A stretch of DNA of 64,000 bases from Streptomyces ortus (GTDB lineage Bacteria; Actinomycetota; Actinomycetes; Streptomycetales; Streptomycetaceae): positions 6,850,118-6,914,117 of the forward strand of contig NZ_JAIFZO010000002.1 in assembly GCF_026341275.1 (NCBI RefSeq), in the 5' to 3' direction. This document shows, piece after piece, positions 50,950 through 59,887 of the stretch; position 1 is the stretch's first letter; each line of letters starts with the position of its first letter. The notes beneath the pieces are model-generated. The model worked only from the letters and a program-made list of their open reading frames with translations. It ran no database searches and had not been told where the DNA came from. Made by a program: the position numbers and the translations under genes.

Positions 50950-52599
50950 TCACTTCTTCCGGAGAGTGCGGTACGTGGCCACGAGGGCGCTGGTGGAGGA
51001 GTCGAGGCCGGGGACGTCGGCGCCCTCGGTGAGGGCTGGTTCGACGCGCTTGGCGAGGACCTTGCCGAGCTCGACACCCCACTGGTCGAAGGAGTCGATG
51101 TGCCAGATCGCTCCCTGCACGAACACCTTGTGCTCGTAGAGGGCGATCAGCTGGCCGAGAACCGAAGGGGTCAGCTCGCGGGCGAGGATCGTGGTCGTCG
51201 GGTGGTTGCCCCTGAACGTCTTGTGCGCCACCAGCTCCTCGGCCACGCCCTCCGCCCGCACCTCCTCCGGTGTCCTGCCGAAGGCCAGCGCCTGGCCCTG
51301 GGCGAAGAGGTTCGCCATCAACAGGTCGTGCTGGGCCGCGAGTTCGCTGCCCAGCTCGGCGACCGGGTTGACGAAGCCGATCAGGTCGGCGGGAATCGTC
51401 TTCGTGCCCTGGTGGATCAACTGGTAGTACGCGTGCTGCCCGTTGGTGCCGGGCGTGCCCCAGACGACAGGGCCCGTCTGCCACTCCACGGGGCGTCCGT
51501 CGCGGTCCACGGACTTGCCGTTGGACTCCATGTCCAACTGCTGGAGGTACGCGGTGAACTTGGACAGGTAGTGCGAGTACGGCAGCACCGCGTGCGACTG
51601 CGCGTCGAAGAAGTTGCCGTACCAGACACCCAACAGCCCCAGCAGCAAAGGCACGTTGGCCTCGGCGGGGGCCGTGCGGAAGTGCTCGTCGACGAGGTGG
51701 AAGCCGTCGAGCAGTTCCCGGAAGCGGTCCGGGCCGATCGCGATCATCAGCGAGAGACCGATCGCCGAGTCGAACGAGTACCGCCCGCCGACCCAGTCCC
51801 AGAACTCGAACATGTTCGCCGTGTCGATACCGAAGTCCGCGACCTTCTCCGCGTTCGTCGACAGCGCCACGAAGTGCTTGGCGACGGCTGCCGCTTCACC
51901 GCCGAGCCCGGCGAGCAGCCAGGACCGCGCCGAGGTCGCGTTGGTGATCGTCTCGATGGTGGTGAAGGTCTTCGAGGCGACGATGAACAGCGTCTCGGCC
52001 GGGTCGAGGTCGCGGACGGCCTCGTGCAGGTCGGCCCCGTCGACGTTCGACACGAACCGGACCGTCAGGTCGCGGTCGGTGAAGGCGCGCAGCGCGTCGT
52101 ACGCCATCGCCGGGCCCAGGTCGGAGCCGCCGATGCCGATGTTGACGACGTTGCGGATGCGGCGGCCGGTGTGGCCGGTCCACTTGCCGGAGCGGACCTG
52201 TTCGGCGAAGCCGGCCATCCGGTCGAGCACGGCGTGCACCTTAGGTACGACGTTCTCGCCGTCGACCTCCACCACGGCGTCGCGCGGGGCGCGCAGCGCG
52301 GTGTGCAGGACCGCCCGGTCCTCGGTGACGTTGATCCGCTCCCCGCGGAACATCGCGTCCCGCAGACCGAACACGTCGGTGGCGGTGGCGAGTTCCTGGA
52401 GCAGCGCGAGCGTCTCGTCGGTGATCAGGTGCTTCGAGTAGTCGACGTGCAGGTCGCCCACGCGCACGGTGTAGCGCTCGGCGCGCTCCGGGTCCGTCGC
52501 GAACAGCTCGCGCAGGTGCGCGTGCAGGAACGGCCCGGCCCGGTGGTCCTCCAGGGCGGTCCACTCGGGGCGGCGGGTGAGCTTCGGTGAGTCAGACAC
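50950..52599 (-). CDS. pgi: glucose-6-phosphate isomerase
   Basis: A 549-residue protein starting at GTG 52599 (MSDSPKLTRRPEWTALEDH), with GGAGGGAG upstream. The family signatures are complete: NIGIGGSDLGPAMAYDAL, FIVASKTFTTIET, GGRYSFDSAIGLS, catalytic Glu in GTPGTNGQHAYYQLIHQGT and Lys in FDQWGVELGKVLA. It interconverts glucose 6-phosphate and fructose 6-phosphate and links the operon to glycolysis. Its start overlaps opcA by 8 bases. Confidence 0.97.
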   Translation of the reverse strand: MSDSPKLTRRPEWTALEDHRAGPFLHAHLRELFATDPERAERYTVRVGDLHVDYSKHLITDETLALLQELATATDVFGLRDAMFRGERINVTEDRAVLHTALRAPRDAVVEVDGENVVPKVHAVLDRMAGFAEQVRSGKWTGHTGRRIRNVVNIGIGGSDLGPAMAYDALRAFTDRDLTVRFVSNVDGADLHEAVRDLDPAETLFIVASKTFTTIETITNATSARSWLLAGLGGEAAAVAKHFVALSTNAEKVADFGIDTANMFEFWDWVGGRYSFDSAIGLSLMIAIGPDRFRELLDGFHLVDEHFRTAPAEANVPLLLGLLGVWYGNFFDAQSHAVLPYSHYLSKFTAYLQQLDMESNGKSVDRDGRPVEWQTGPVVWGTPGTNGQHAYYQLIHQGTKTIPADLIGFVNPVAELGSELAAQHDLLMANLFAQGQALAFGRTPEEVRAEGVAEELVAHKTFRGNHPTTTILARELTPSVLGQLIALYEHKVFVQGAIWHIDSFDQWGVELGKVLAKRVEPALTEGADVPGLDSSTSALVATYRTLRKK

Positions 52600-53524
52600 G
52601 GCTCTCCCTCCGGGTGTCGTCCCCGTGCAGGGCGACGGCGTACATCTCGTCCGCGTCGAGCCGCCGCAGTTCCTCGGCGATCAGCTCGGAGGTGCTGCGG
52701 ACCTTCAGCGCGAGGGTGCGCGAGGGCTGGCCCGGCAGGGACAGCGTCGCGAGGGGGCCCTCGGGGCGGTCGATGACGATCTCTCCGTTCTCGGTGCCGA
52801 GCTTCACGGCGGTGACCACGGGCCCCGCGGTGACGACCCGCTCGACCGAGACCTTGAGACGGGCCTCCAGCCAGCGGGCCAGCAGCTCGGCGCTCGGGTT
52901 CTCGGCCTCGCTCTCGACGGTGGCCGTGATGATCTTCGTGCGGGCCTGGTCGAGGGCGGCGGCGAGCATGGAACGCCACGGGGTGAGCCGGGTCCAGGCC
53001 AGGTCCGTGTCGCCCGGCGCGTACGCGGCGGCACGTGCCTCCAGGGCCTCCAGCGGGGTCTCGACGGCGTACATGTCGGTGATCCGGCGCTGCGCGAGGG
53101 CGCCCAGCGGGTCCTTGACGGGGACCTCCGGCGCGTCCACCGGCCACCAGACGACGACCGGCGCGTCGGGGAGCAGCAGCGGCAGGACCACGGAGTCGGC
53201 GTGGTCGGACACCTCGCCGTACAGCCGCAGGATGACCGTCTCGCCGGTGCCGGCGTCCGCGCCCACCCGTACCTCGGCGTCGAGGTGGGAGTTCGTGCGG
53301 TCGCGCGGGGTGCGGGCGTGCCGCTTGATCACGACCAGGGTGCGCGAGGGGTGCTCGTGCGAGGCCTCCTCGGCCGCCTTGATCGAGTCGTAGGCGTTCT
53401 CCTCGTCCGTCACGATGACCATCGTCAGGACCATGCCCACGGCTGGCGTGCCGATGGCGCGGCGACCCTGCACGAGGGCCTTGTTGATCTTGCTTGCCGT
53501 GGTGTCGGTCAGGTCGATCTTCAT
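52592..53524 (-). CDS. opcA: glucose-6-phosphate dehydrogenase assembly protein
   Basis: A 310-residue protein starting MKIDLTDTTASKINKALVQ. It has the OpcA features RTLVVIKRHARTPRDRTNSHLDAEVRVG, PLLLPDAPVVVWWPVDAPEVP and the C-terminal YAVALHGDD. OpcA is an actinobacterial and cyanobacterial factor that activates or assembles G6PD. It follows zwf with a four-base ATGA overlap, the usual actinobacterial order. Confidence 0.95.
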   Translation of the reverse strand: MKIDLTDTTASKINKALVQGRRAIGTPAVGMVLTMVIVTDEENAYDSIKAAEEASHEHPSRTLVVIKRHARTPRDRTNSHLDAEVRVGADAGTGETVILRLYGEVSDHADSVVLPLLLPDAPVVVWWPVDAPEVPVKDPLGALAQRRITDMYAVETPLEALEARAAAYAPGDTDLAWTRLTPWRSMLAAALDQARTKIITATVESEAENPSAELLARWLEARLKVSVERVVTAGPVVTAVKLGTENGEIVIDRPEGPLATLSLPGQPSRTLALKVRSTSELIAEELRRLDADEMYAVALHGDDTRRESRV

Positions 53525-55515
53525 GGCCTGCGCCAGCTCCGTCCGTCTCGTGCGAGCATCTCGTCGGCTTCCCCGGGACCCCAGGTGCCCGAGGCGTACT
53601 GGGCGGGTTTGCCGTGGGTGTCCCAGTAGCCCTCGATCGGGTCGAGGATCTTCCAGGACTCTTCCACCTCCTGGTGGCGGGGGAAGAGGTTGGCGTCGCC
53701 GAGCAGTACGTCCAGGATCAGCCTCTCGTACGCTTCCGGGCTGGACTCCGTGAACGACTCGCCGTACGCGAAGTCCATCGACACGTCCCGGATCTCCATC
53801 GACGTACCCGGCACCTTCGATCCGAAGCGCACCGTCATGCCCTCGTCCGGCTGGACGCGGATGACGATCGCGTTCGCGCCGAGTTCCTCGGTGGCGGTGG
53901 AGTCGAAGGGGGAGTGCGGGGCGCGCTGGAAGACGACGGCGATCTCGGTGACGCGGCGGCCCAGGCGCTTGCCGGTGCGCAGGTAGAAGGGGACGCCCGC
54001 CCAGCGGCGGTTGTCGACCTCCAGCTTGACGGCCGCGTACGTGTCGGTCGTCGAACCGGGGTCGATGCCGTCCTCGTCGAGGTAGCCGCGCACCTTCTCG
54101 CCGCCCTGCCAGCCCGCCGCGTACTGGCCGCGGACCGTGTGCTCGCCCAGGTCCTCCGGCAGCTTCACGGACTTGAGGACCTTGAGCTTCTCGGTGAGCA
54201 GCGAGTCGGCGTCGAAGGCGATGGGCTCCTCCATCGCGGTCAGCGCCATCAGCTGGAGCAGGTGGTTCTGGATGACGTCACGGGCCGATCCGATGCCGTC
54301 GTAGTAGCCCGCGCGGCCTCCGATGCCGATGTCCTCGGCCATCGTGATCTGTACGTGGTCGACGAACGACCGGTTCCAGATGGGCTCGTACATCTGGTTG
54401 GCGAAGCGGAGCGCCAGGATGTTCTGGACGGTCTCCTTGCCGAGGTAGTGGTCGATCCGGAACACCTGCTCCGGGTCGAACACCTCGTGCACCACCCGGT
54501 TCAGCTCGCGCGCGCTCTTCAGGTCGCGGCCGAACGGCTTCTCGATCACCCCGCGCCGCCAGGAACCCTCGGGCGCCTCGGCGAGGCCGTGCTTCTTGAG
54601 CTGCTTGACGACCTTGGGGAAGAACTTGGGCGGTACGGAGAGGTAGAAGGCGTAGTTGCCGCTCGTGCCCCGGGACTTGTCCAACTCGTCCACCGCGGCG
54701 CGCAGTTGCTCGAACGCCTGGTCGTCGTCGAAGTCGCCCGGGATGAACCGCATGCCCTCGGCGAGCTGCTGCCAGACCTCCTCGCGGAACTCGGTGCGCG
54801 CGTGGTCGCGGACCGAGTCGTGCACGATCTGGGCGAAGTCCTCGTCCTCCCAGTCGCGGCGCGCGAACCCGACGAGCGAGAAGCCGGGCGGCAGCAGGCC
54901 GCGGTTGGCCAGGTCGTAGACGGCCGGCATGAGCTTCTTGCGCGACAGGTCGCCCGTCACCCCGAAGATGACGAGACCGGAGGGCCCGGCGATCTTCGGC
55001 AGCCGACGGTCCTGAGGATCACGCAGCGGATTGACCCACCCGTCGGCATGCTCCAGCACCTCGGCGAGCGACTTCGGCGCGAGATCGGCGGTGCCCGGGT
55101 CGACGACGGCCGGTGCCGCGGCGTCCGTGGCTGCCCCGGCCCTCGCGCGACTCGGTGCAGTCTTCCTGGTGGCGGAGGCGCGCTTGGAACCGGAGGCCTT
55201 CGCAGCACCCGCGGTCTTCTTGGCGCCAGTGGCGCCCGCGGCCTTCTTGGCACCGGCGGCGGCCGTGGCCCCCGCAGCCTTCTTGCTGCCCGCAACCTTG
55301 GCTGCACCCGCGGATTTCTTGGCACCGGCGGCCACCGTGGCGCCCGCGCCCTTACCGGCGCCGGCGGCGCTCTTGCCGCCTGCAGCCTTGGCCGCAGCCG
55401 CGGTCTTCTTGGTGCCCGCGGCCTTCTTGGCCTGTGCCGCCCGGGCCGGGGCGGCGGCGGACGCGCCCGCGCCCGCCGCCTCCGAGGGGGTTCCCTCGGG
55501 AGGGTTCTTGCTCAT
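53521..55515 (-). CDS. zwf: glucose-6-phosphate 1-dehydrogenase with histone H1-like N-terminal tail
   Basis: A 664-residue protein. From about residue 163 (NPLRDPQDRRLPKIAG) it is a normal G6PD of ~500 residues: NADP motif VIFGVTGDLSRKKLMPAVYDLA, active site FRIDHYLGKETVQN and GIGGRAGYYDG. The first ~160 residues are an Ala/Lys/Gly/Thr-rich tract with repeated AAGAKKAAG, AGSKKAAG and ATRKTAPSRARAG units, like histone H1/HBHA tails. The start ATG 55515 overlaps the tal stop (ATGA), which supports translation of the tail. Function of the tail is unknown; DNA, RNA or polyphosphate binding or localisation are possibilities. Confidence 0.93.
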   Translation of the reverse strand: MSKNPPEGTPSEAAGAGASAAAPARAAQAKKAAGTKKTAAAAKAAGGKSAAGAGKGAGATVAAGAKKSAGAAKVAGSKKAAGATAAAGAKKAAGATGAKKTAGAAKASGSKRASATRKTAPSRARAGAATDAAAPAVVDPGTADLAPKSLAEVLEHADGWVNPLRDPQDRRLPKIAGPSGLVIFGVTGDLSRKKLMPAVYDLANRGLLPPGFSLVGFARRDWEDEDFAQIVHDSVRDHARTEFREEVWQQLAEGMRFIPGDFDDDQAFEQLRAAVDELDKSRGTSGNYAFYLSVPPKFFPKVVKQLKKHGLAEAPEGSWRRGVIEKPFGRDLKSARELNRVVHEVFDPEQVFRIDHYLGKETVQNILALRFANQMYEPIWNRSFVDHVQITMAEDIGIGGRAGYYDGIGSARDVIQNHLLQLMALTAMEEPIAFDADSLLTEKLKVLKSVKLPEDLGEHTVRGQYAAGWQGGEKVRGYLDEDGIDPGSTTDTYAAVKLEVDNRRWAGVPFYLRTGKRLGRRVTEIAVVFQRAPHSPFDSTATEELGANAIVIRVQPDEGMTVRFGSKVPGTSMEIRDVSMDFAYGESFTESSPEAYERLILDVLLGDANLFPRHQEVEESWKILDPIEGYWDTHGKPAQYASGTWGPGEADEMLARDGRSWRRP

Positions 55516-56657
55516 TCGCCGTCAACTCCCTTGCTGTTGAGCGAGACCGTGACCGCGTCCAGCAGCTCGTCCCAGGCCACCGCGAACTTCGCGACACCCT
55601 CGGTCTCCAGCTGCCCGACGACCTCGTCGTACGAGATGCCCTGCTTCTCGACGGCGTCCAGGTCCGCGCGGGCCTGGGCGTAACCACCGCTCACCGTGTC
55701 GCCGCGGATCTCGCCGTGGTCGGCGGTGGCGTTCAGCGTGCCCTCGGGCATCGTGTTGACCGTGCCGGGCGCGACCAGCTCGTCGACGTACAGCGTGTCC
55801 TTGTAGGACGGGTCCTTGACACCCGTCGACGCCCACAGCGGACGCTGCTTGTTGGCGCGGGCGCCACCGAGCGCGTTCCAGCGCCCACCGCCGAAGACCT
55901 CTTCGTAAGCCTCGTACGCGAGCCGCGCGTTGGCCAGCGCCGCCCTGCCCTTGAGCGCGAGGGCCTCGTCCGTGCCGACCCGCGTCAGCCGCTTGTCGAT
56001 CTCGCTGTCGACGCGGGAGACGAAGAAGGAGGCGACCGAGTGGATGGTGGCGAGGTCGAGCCCCTTGGCCCGGGCCTTCTCCAGGCCGGCCAGGTAGGCG
56101 TCCATGACCTCGCGGTAGCGTTCGAGCGAGAAGATCAGCGTGACGTTGACGCTGATACCGAGGCCGATGACCTCGGTGATCGCCGGCAGCCCGGCCTTGG
56201 TCGCCGGAATCTTGATCATCACGTTCGGGCGGTCGACCAGCCAGGACAGCTGCTTGGCCTCGGCGACCGTCGCCAACGCGTCATGGGCGAGGCGCGGGTC
56301 CACTTCGATGGAGACCCGGCCGTCGCGGCCACCGGTCTCCTCGTACACGGGCCGCAGGATGTCGGCGGCGGCGCGGACGTCGGCGGTGGTCATCATCCGT
56401 ACGGCCTCGTCGACCGTGACACGGCGCGCGGCGAGGTCGGCGAGCTGCTCCTCGTACCCCTCGCCCGAGCCGATCGCGGCCTGGAAGATGGAGGGGTTGG
56501 TGGTGACGCCGACGACGTGCCGGGTCTCGATGAGCTCGGCGAGGTTGCCGGACGTGATGCGCTTGCGGGACAGGTCGTCGAGCCAGATGGAGACGCCTTC
56601 GCCGGAGAGGGCCTTCAGGGGTTCAGCGGTGGTGATTGTCTGGGTCACAGTGATCAT
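55512..56657 (-). CDS. tal: transaldolase
   Basis: A 381-residue protein starting MITVTQTITTAEPLKALSG at ATG 56657 with AAGGA close upstream; a GTG six bases on is also possible. It has LSGEGVSIWLDDLSRKRI, GVTTNPSIFQAAI, the Schiff-base Lys in NVMIKIPATKAGL and SVNVTLIFSLERY. It transfers the dihydroxyacetone unit between sedoheptulose 7-phosphate and glyceraldehyde 3-phosphate. It lies 19 bases after tkt and overlaps zwf. Confidence 0.96.
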   Translation of the reverse strand: MITVTQTITTAEPLKALSGEGVSIWLDDLSRKRITSGNLAELIETRHVVGVTTNPSIFQAAIGSGEGYEEQLADLAARRVTVDEAVRMMTTADVRAAADILRPVYEETGGRDGRVSIEVDPRLAHDALATVAEAKQLSWLVDRPNVMIKIPATKAGLPAITEVIGLGISVNVTLIFSLERYREVMDAYLAGLEKARAKGLDLATIHSVASFFVSRVDSEIDKRLTRVGTDEALALKGRAALANARLAYEAYEEVFGGGRWNALGGARANKQRPLWASTGVKDPSYKDTLYVDELVAPGTVNTMPEGTLNATADHGEIRGDTVSGGYAQARADLDAVEKQGISYDEVVGQLETEGVAKFAVAWDELLDAVTVSLNSKGVDGE

Positions 56658-56676
56658 CTTCCTTCGTGCAGTCGAA

Positions 56677-58764
56677 TCAACCGCGGGCGGCGGCAACGGA
56701 TTCCCGCGCGGACGCGGCGACGTTCTCGGCGGTGAAGCCGTACTCGGCGAACAGGATCCCGGCGTCGGCGGAGGCCCCGAAGTGCTCCAGGGAGACGATG
56801 CGTCCGGCGTCGCCGACGTACCGGTACCAGGTGAGACCGATGCCCGCCTCGACCGCCACGCGGGCCTTCACAGCTGTCGGCAGGACACTCTCCCGGTACT
56901 CGGCGGACTGCTCCTCGAACCACTCCACGGACGGCATCGACACCACCCGGGTGCCCACTCCCTCGGCTTCCAACTGTTCGCGTGCCGCAACGGCGAGCTG
57001 CACCTCCGAGCCGGTCGCGATCAGGAGCACGTCGGGCACCTCGGTGGAGGAGTCGCGCAGAACGTAGCCGCCCTTGGCCGCGTCGGCGTCGGCCTCGTAC
57101 GTCGGTACACCCTGACGGGTGAGGGCCAGGCCGTGCGGGGCCGGGTTCACCGCGTGCCGCCGGGTGATCTCGGCCCAGGCGATGGCGGTCTCGTTGGCGT
57201 CGGCGGGGCGCACGACGTTCAGGCCGGGGATGGCGCGCAGCGAGGCGAGGTGCTCGACCGGCTGGTGGGTCGGGCCGTCCTCGCCGAGGCCGATGGAGTC
57301 GTGCGTCCACACGTACGTGACGGGGAGCTGCATGAGTGCGGACAGCCGGACGGCGTTGCGCATGTAGTCGGAGAACACCAGGAAGGTGCCGCCGTAGATA
57401 CGGGTGTTGCCGTGCAGCGCGATGCCGTTCATCTCGGCGGCCATGGAGTGCTCGCGGATGCCGAAGTGGATCGTGCGGCCGTACGGGTCGGCCCCGGGGA
57501 GCGGGTTGCCCTTCGGGAGGAACGAGCTCGTCTTGTCGATGGTCGTGTTGTTCGAGCCCGCGAGGTCGGCGGAGCCGCCCCACAGCTCGGGGAGCACACC
57601 GCCGAGCGCCTGCAGCACCTTGCCGGAGGCCGCGCGGGTCGCCACGGACGTGCCGGCCTCGAAGACCGGCAGCGCGCCCTCCCAGCCCTCGGGGAGCTGT
57701 CCCGCCACGATCCGGTCGAAGAGCTTCGCGCGCTCGGGCTGCTCGGTGCGCCACTCGGCGAGCTGCTTGTTCCAGGCGGCGTGGGCCTCGGCGCCGCGGT
57801 CGAGGGCGCGACGGGCGTGGTTCAGGACCTCGTCCGACACCTCGAAGGACTGCTCGGGGTCGAAGCCCAGCAGGCGCTTGGTGGCGGCGATCTCCTCCGC
57901 GCCCAGCGCCGAGCCGTGCGAGGCCTCGGTGTTCCGCGCGTTCGGGGCGGGCCAGGCGATGACCGTGCGCATCGCGATGATCGAGGGCCGCCCGGTCTCG
58001 TTCCTGGCGGCGGTCAGGGCCTCGTACAGCGCGGGTACGTCGATGTCACCGGCCGAGTCGCCGTCCGCCGAGGGCTCGACCCGCTGGACGTGCCAGCCGT
58101 ACGCCTCGTAGCGCTTGAGCACGTCCTCGGAGAAGGCCGTGGCGGTGTCGCCCTCGATGGAGATGTGGTTGTCGTCGTAGACGAAGACGAGGTTGCCGAG
58201 CTTCTGGTGGCCCGCCAGTGAGGACGCCTCGGCGGAGATGCCCTCCTCCAGGTCGCCGTCGGAGACGATGCCCCAGATGGTGTGGTCGAAGGGGGACTCG
58301 CCCTCGGGGGCGTCCGGGTCGAAGAGGCCGCGCTCGTAGCGGGCGGCCATCGCCATGCCCACCGCGTTGGCGACGCCCTGGCCCAGCGGGCCCGTGGTGG
58401 TCTCGACCCCGGCGGTGTGGCCGTACTCGGGGTGCCCCGGCGTCTTCGAGCCATGGGTGCGGAACGCCTTCAGGTCGTCCAGCTCCAGCTCGTAGCCGGA
58501 GAGGAAGAGCTGGGTGTAGAGCGTCAGCGAGGTGTGGCCGGGGGAGAGGACGAAGCGGTCGCGGCCGGTCCACTCCGGGTCTGCCGGGTCGTGGCGCATC
58601 ACCTTCTGAAAGAGGGTGTACGCGGCCGGGGCCAGACTCATCGCGGTGCCCGGGTGGCCGTTGCCGACCTTCTGCACGGCGTCCGCCGCCAGAAGACGGG
58701 CCGTGTCGACGGCTCGCCGGTCCAGGTCGGTCCACTCCAAGCCGTCGGGTGTCTGCGCGCTCAT
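56677..58764 (-). CDS. tkt: transketolase
   Basis: A 695-residue protein starting MSAQTPDGLEWTDLDRRAV at ATG 58764 (GAGGA upstream; a TTG at 58773 is badly spaced). ThDP-enzyme features are intact: VGNGHPGTAMSLAP, LGQGVANAVGMAMA, SDGDLEEGISAEA, HFGIREHSMAAEMNGIALHG and DSIGLGEDGPTHQPVEHL. It transfers two-carbon units in the pentose-phosphate pathway and opens the seven-gene operon. A relatively AT-rich gap to the divergent AraC gene should contain both promoters. Confidence 0.96.
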   Translation of the reverse strand: MSAQTPDGLEWTDLDRRAVDTARLLAADAVQKVGNGHPGTAMSLAPAAYTLFQKVMRHDPADPEWTGRDRFVLSPGHTSLTLYTQLFLSGYELELDDLKAFRTHGSKTPGHPEYGHTAGVETTTGPLGQGVANAVGMAMAARYERGLFDPDAPEGESPFDHTIWGIVSDGDLEEGISAEASSLAGHQKLGNLVFVYDDNHISIEGDTATAFSEDVLKRYEAYGWHVQRVEPSADGDSAGDIDVPALYEALTAARNETGRPSIIAMRTVIAWPAPNARNTEASHGSALGAEEIAATKRLLGFDPEQSFEVSDEVLNHARRALDRGAEAHAAWNKQLAEWRTEQPERAKLFDRIVAGQLPEGWEGALPVFEAGTSVATRAASGKVLQALGGVLPELWGGSADLAGSNNTTIDKTSSFLPKGNPLPGADPYGRTIHFGIREHSMAAEMNGIALHGNTRIYGGTFLVFSDYMRNAVRLSALMQLPVTYVWTHDSIGLGEDGPTHQPVEHLASLRAIPGLNVVRPADANETAIAWAEITRRHAVNPAPHGLALTRQGVPTYEADADAAKGGYVLRDSSTEVPDVLLIATGSEVQLAVAAREQLEAEGVGTRVVSMPSVEWFEEQSAEYRESVLPTAVKARVAVEAGIGLTWYRYVGDAGRIVSLEHFGASADAGILFAEYGFTAENVAASARESVAAARG

Positions 58765-58773
58765 CTTCAACAA

Positions 58774-58910
58774 ATCCTCACGGGAAGCCCGGTAACTGCT
58801 CTGATGCGTTCAACCTTAAAAGTCGGACTTATTCTGGGGAAGGTGCCCCTGTGTCAGCCTTTGGTGAAAGTGGGACAACGATCACGGGACCGAACCGGCA
58901 AGAGAAGGAT
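58774..58910. promoter_or_regulatory. divergent control region of the pentose-phosphate operon and AraC gene
   Basis: 137 bases, with an AT-rich centre (AACCTTAAAAGTCGGACTTATTC, split at about 58,811-58,833) unlike the flanking coding DNA. AAGTCGGACTT within it is a perfect 5-base-arm inverted repeat. Promoters for tkt (minus) and the AraC gene (plus) must lie here, but I cannot assign hexamers with confidence. Confidence 0.45.
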
Positions 58911-59810
58911 ATGGCGGACACAAGCACTCAATTCGAGGACGGGTTCCGGAGCGGGATCAGAACCTTTCCCTTCCCCGTCGACCGCAGCGTCCTCGGCGTG
59001 GGCATGCAGGTGGGCCCGATGGAAGCAGGCCGCAGCTGGCATTCGGGTGAACAGATCGAGCGCGTCCACCGGATCGACTTCCATGTGGTCCTGCTCTTCC
59101 GGGGCGGCCCCGTCCGGCACATGATCGACTTCGACGAGTACGAGGCGGGGGACGGCGAGATCCTGTGGATCCGGCCCGGCCAGGTGCACCGCTTCTCCTC
59201 GCCGGCGGACTACCGCGGCACCGCCCTGATCATGCAGCCGGGCTTCCTGCCCCGCGCCACCGTGGAGGCGGCCGGCCTCTACCGCTACGACCTGCCCCCG
59301 CTGCTGCGCCCCGACCGCGGCCGGCTCACCGCGCTGGAGAACTCCCTCGCCCACCTGGAGCGCGAGTACGTCGACACGGGCACCCTGCCGCTCAGCCTGC
59401 ACACCGCCGTGCTGCGGCACAGCCTGACCGCGTTCCTGCTGCGCCTGGCCCACCTCGCGGCCGGCGCCGCCGACGCGGCCCACGCGCGGACGGACAGCAC
59501 CTTCACCCGCTTCCGCGAGGCCGTCGAGAAGGGCTTCGCCACCAACCACAGTGTCAGCGCCTACGCCGACGCCCTCGGCTACTCCCGGCGCACCCTGGTC
59601 CGCGCGGTCCGCGCCGCGACCGGCGAGACCCCCAAGGGCTTCATCGACAAACGGGTGGTCCTGGAGGCCAAGCGCCTGCTGGCCCACACGGACATGCCGA
59701 TCGGCCGCGTCGGCGCCGTCGTGGGCTTCCCGGACGCGGCCAACTTCTCCAAGTTCTTCACCCAGCACACGGGCACGACACCGGTGACGTTCCGGACGGA
59801 GCTGCGCTGA
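58911..59810 (+). CDS. AraC-family transcriptional regulator
   Basis: A 299-residue protein starting MADTSTQFEDGFRSGIRTFP, with GAAGG just upstream. The N-terminal half is a cupin-like sensing domain (HRIDFHVVLLFRGGPVRHMIDFDEYEAGDGEILWIRPGQVHRF). The C-terminal ~100 residues form the double helix-turn-helix (SVSAYADALGYSRRTLVRAVRAATGETPKGFIDKRVVLEAKRLLAHTDMPIGRVGAVVGFPDAANFSKFF). It is divergent from the pentose-phosphate operon and may regulate it or be autonomous. Confidence 0.93.
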   Translation: MADTSTQFEDGFRSGIRTFPFPVDRSVLGVGMQVGPMEAGRSWHSGEQIERVHRIDFHVVLLFRGGPVRHMIDFDEYEAGDGEILWIRPGQVHRFSSPADYRGTALIMQPGFLPRATVEAAGLYRYDLPPLLRPDRGRLTALENSLAHLEREYVDTGTLPLSLHTAVLRHSLTAFLLRLAHLAAGAADAAHARTDSTFTRFREAVEKGFATNHSVSAYADALGYSRRTLVRAVRAATGETPKGFIDKRVVLEAKRLLAHTDMPIGRVGAVVGFPDAANFSKFFTQHTGTTPVTFRTELR

Positions 59811-59814
59811 GGAA

Positions 59815-59854
59815 CCCTGGTGGGGGCGGCCCGTCAGGACCGCCCCCACCAGGG
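59815..59854. terminator. bidirectional hairpin terminator
   Basis: CCCTGGTGGGGGCGG (59815-59829) and CCGCCCCCACCAGGG (59840-59854) form a perfect 15-base-pair stem with a 10-base loop, starting 5 bases after the AraC stop and ending 33 bases before the convergent glucanase stop. No U-tract is present, as is common in Streptomyces. Confidence 0.88.
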
Positions 59855-59887
59855 CTGGAGGTGACTCGGCTACGCTCGACTACGTTC

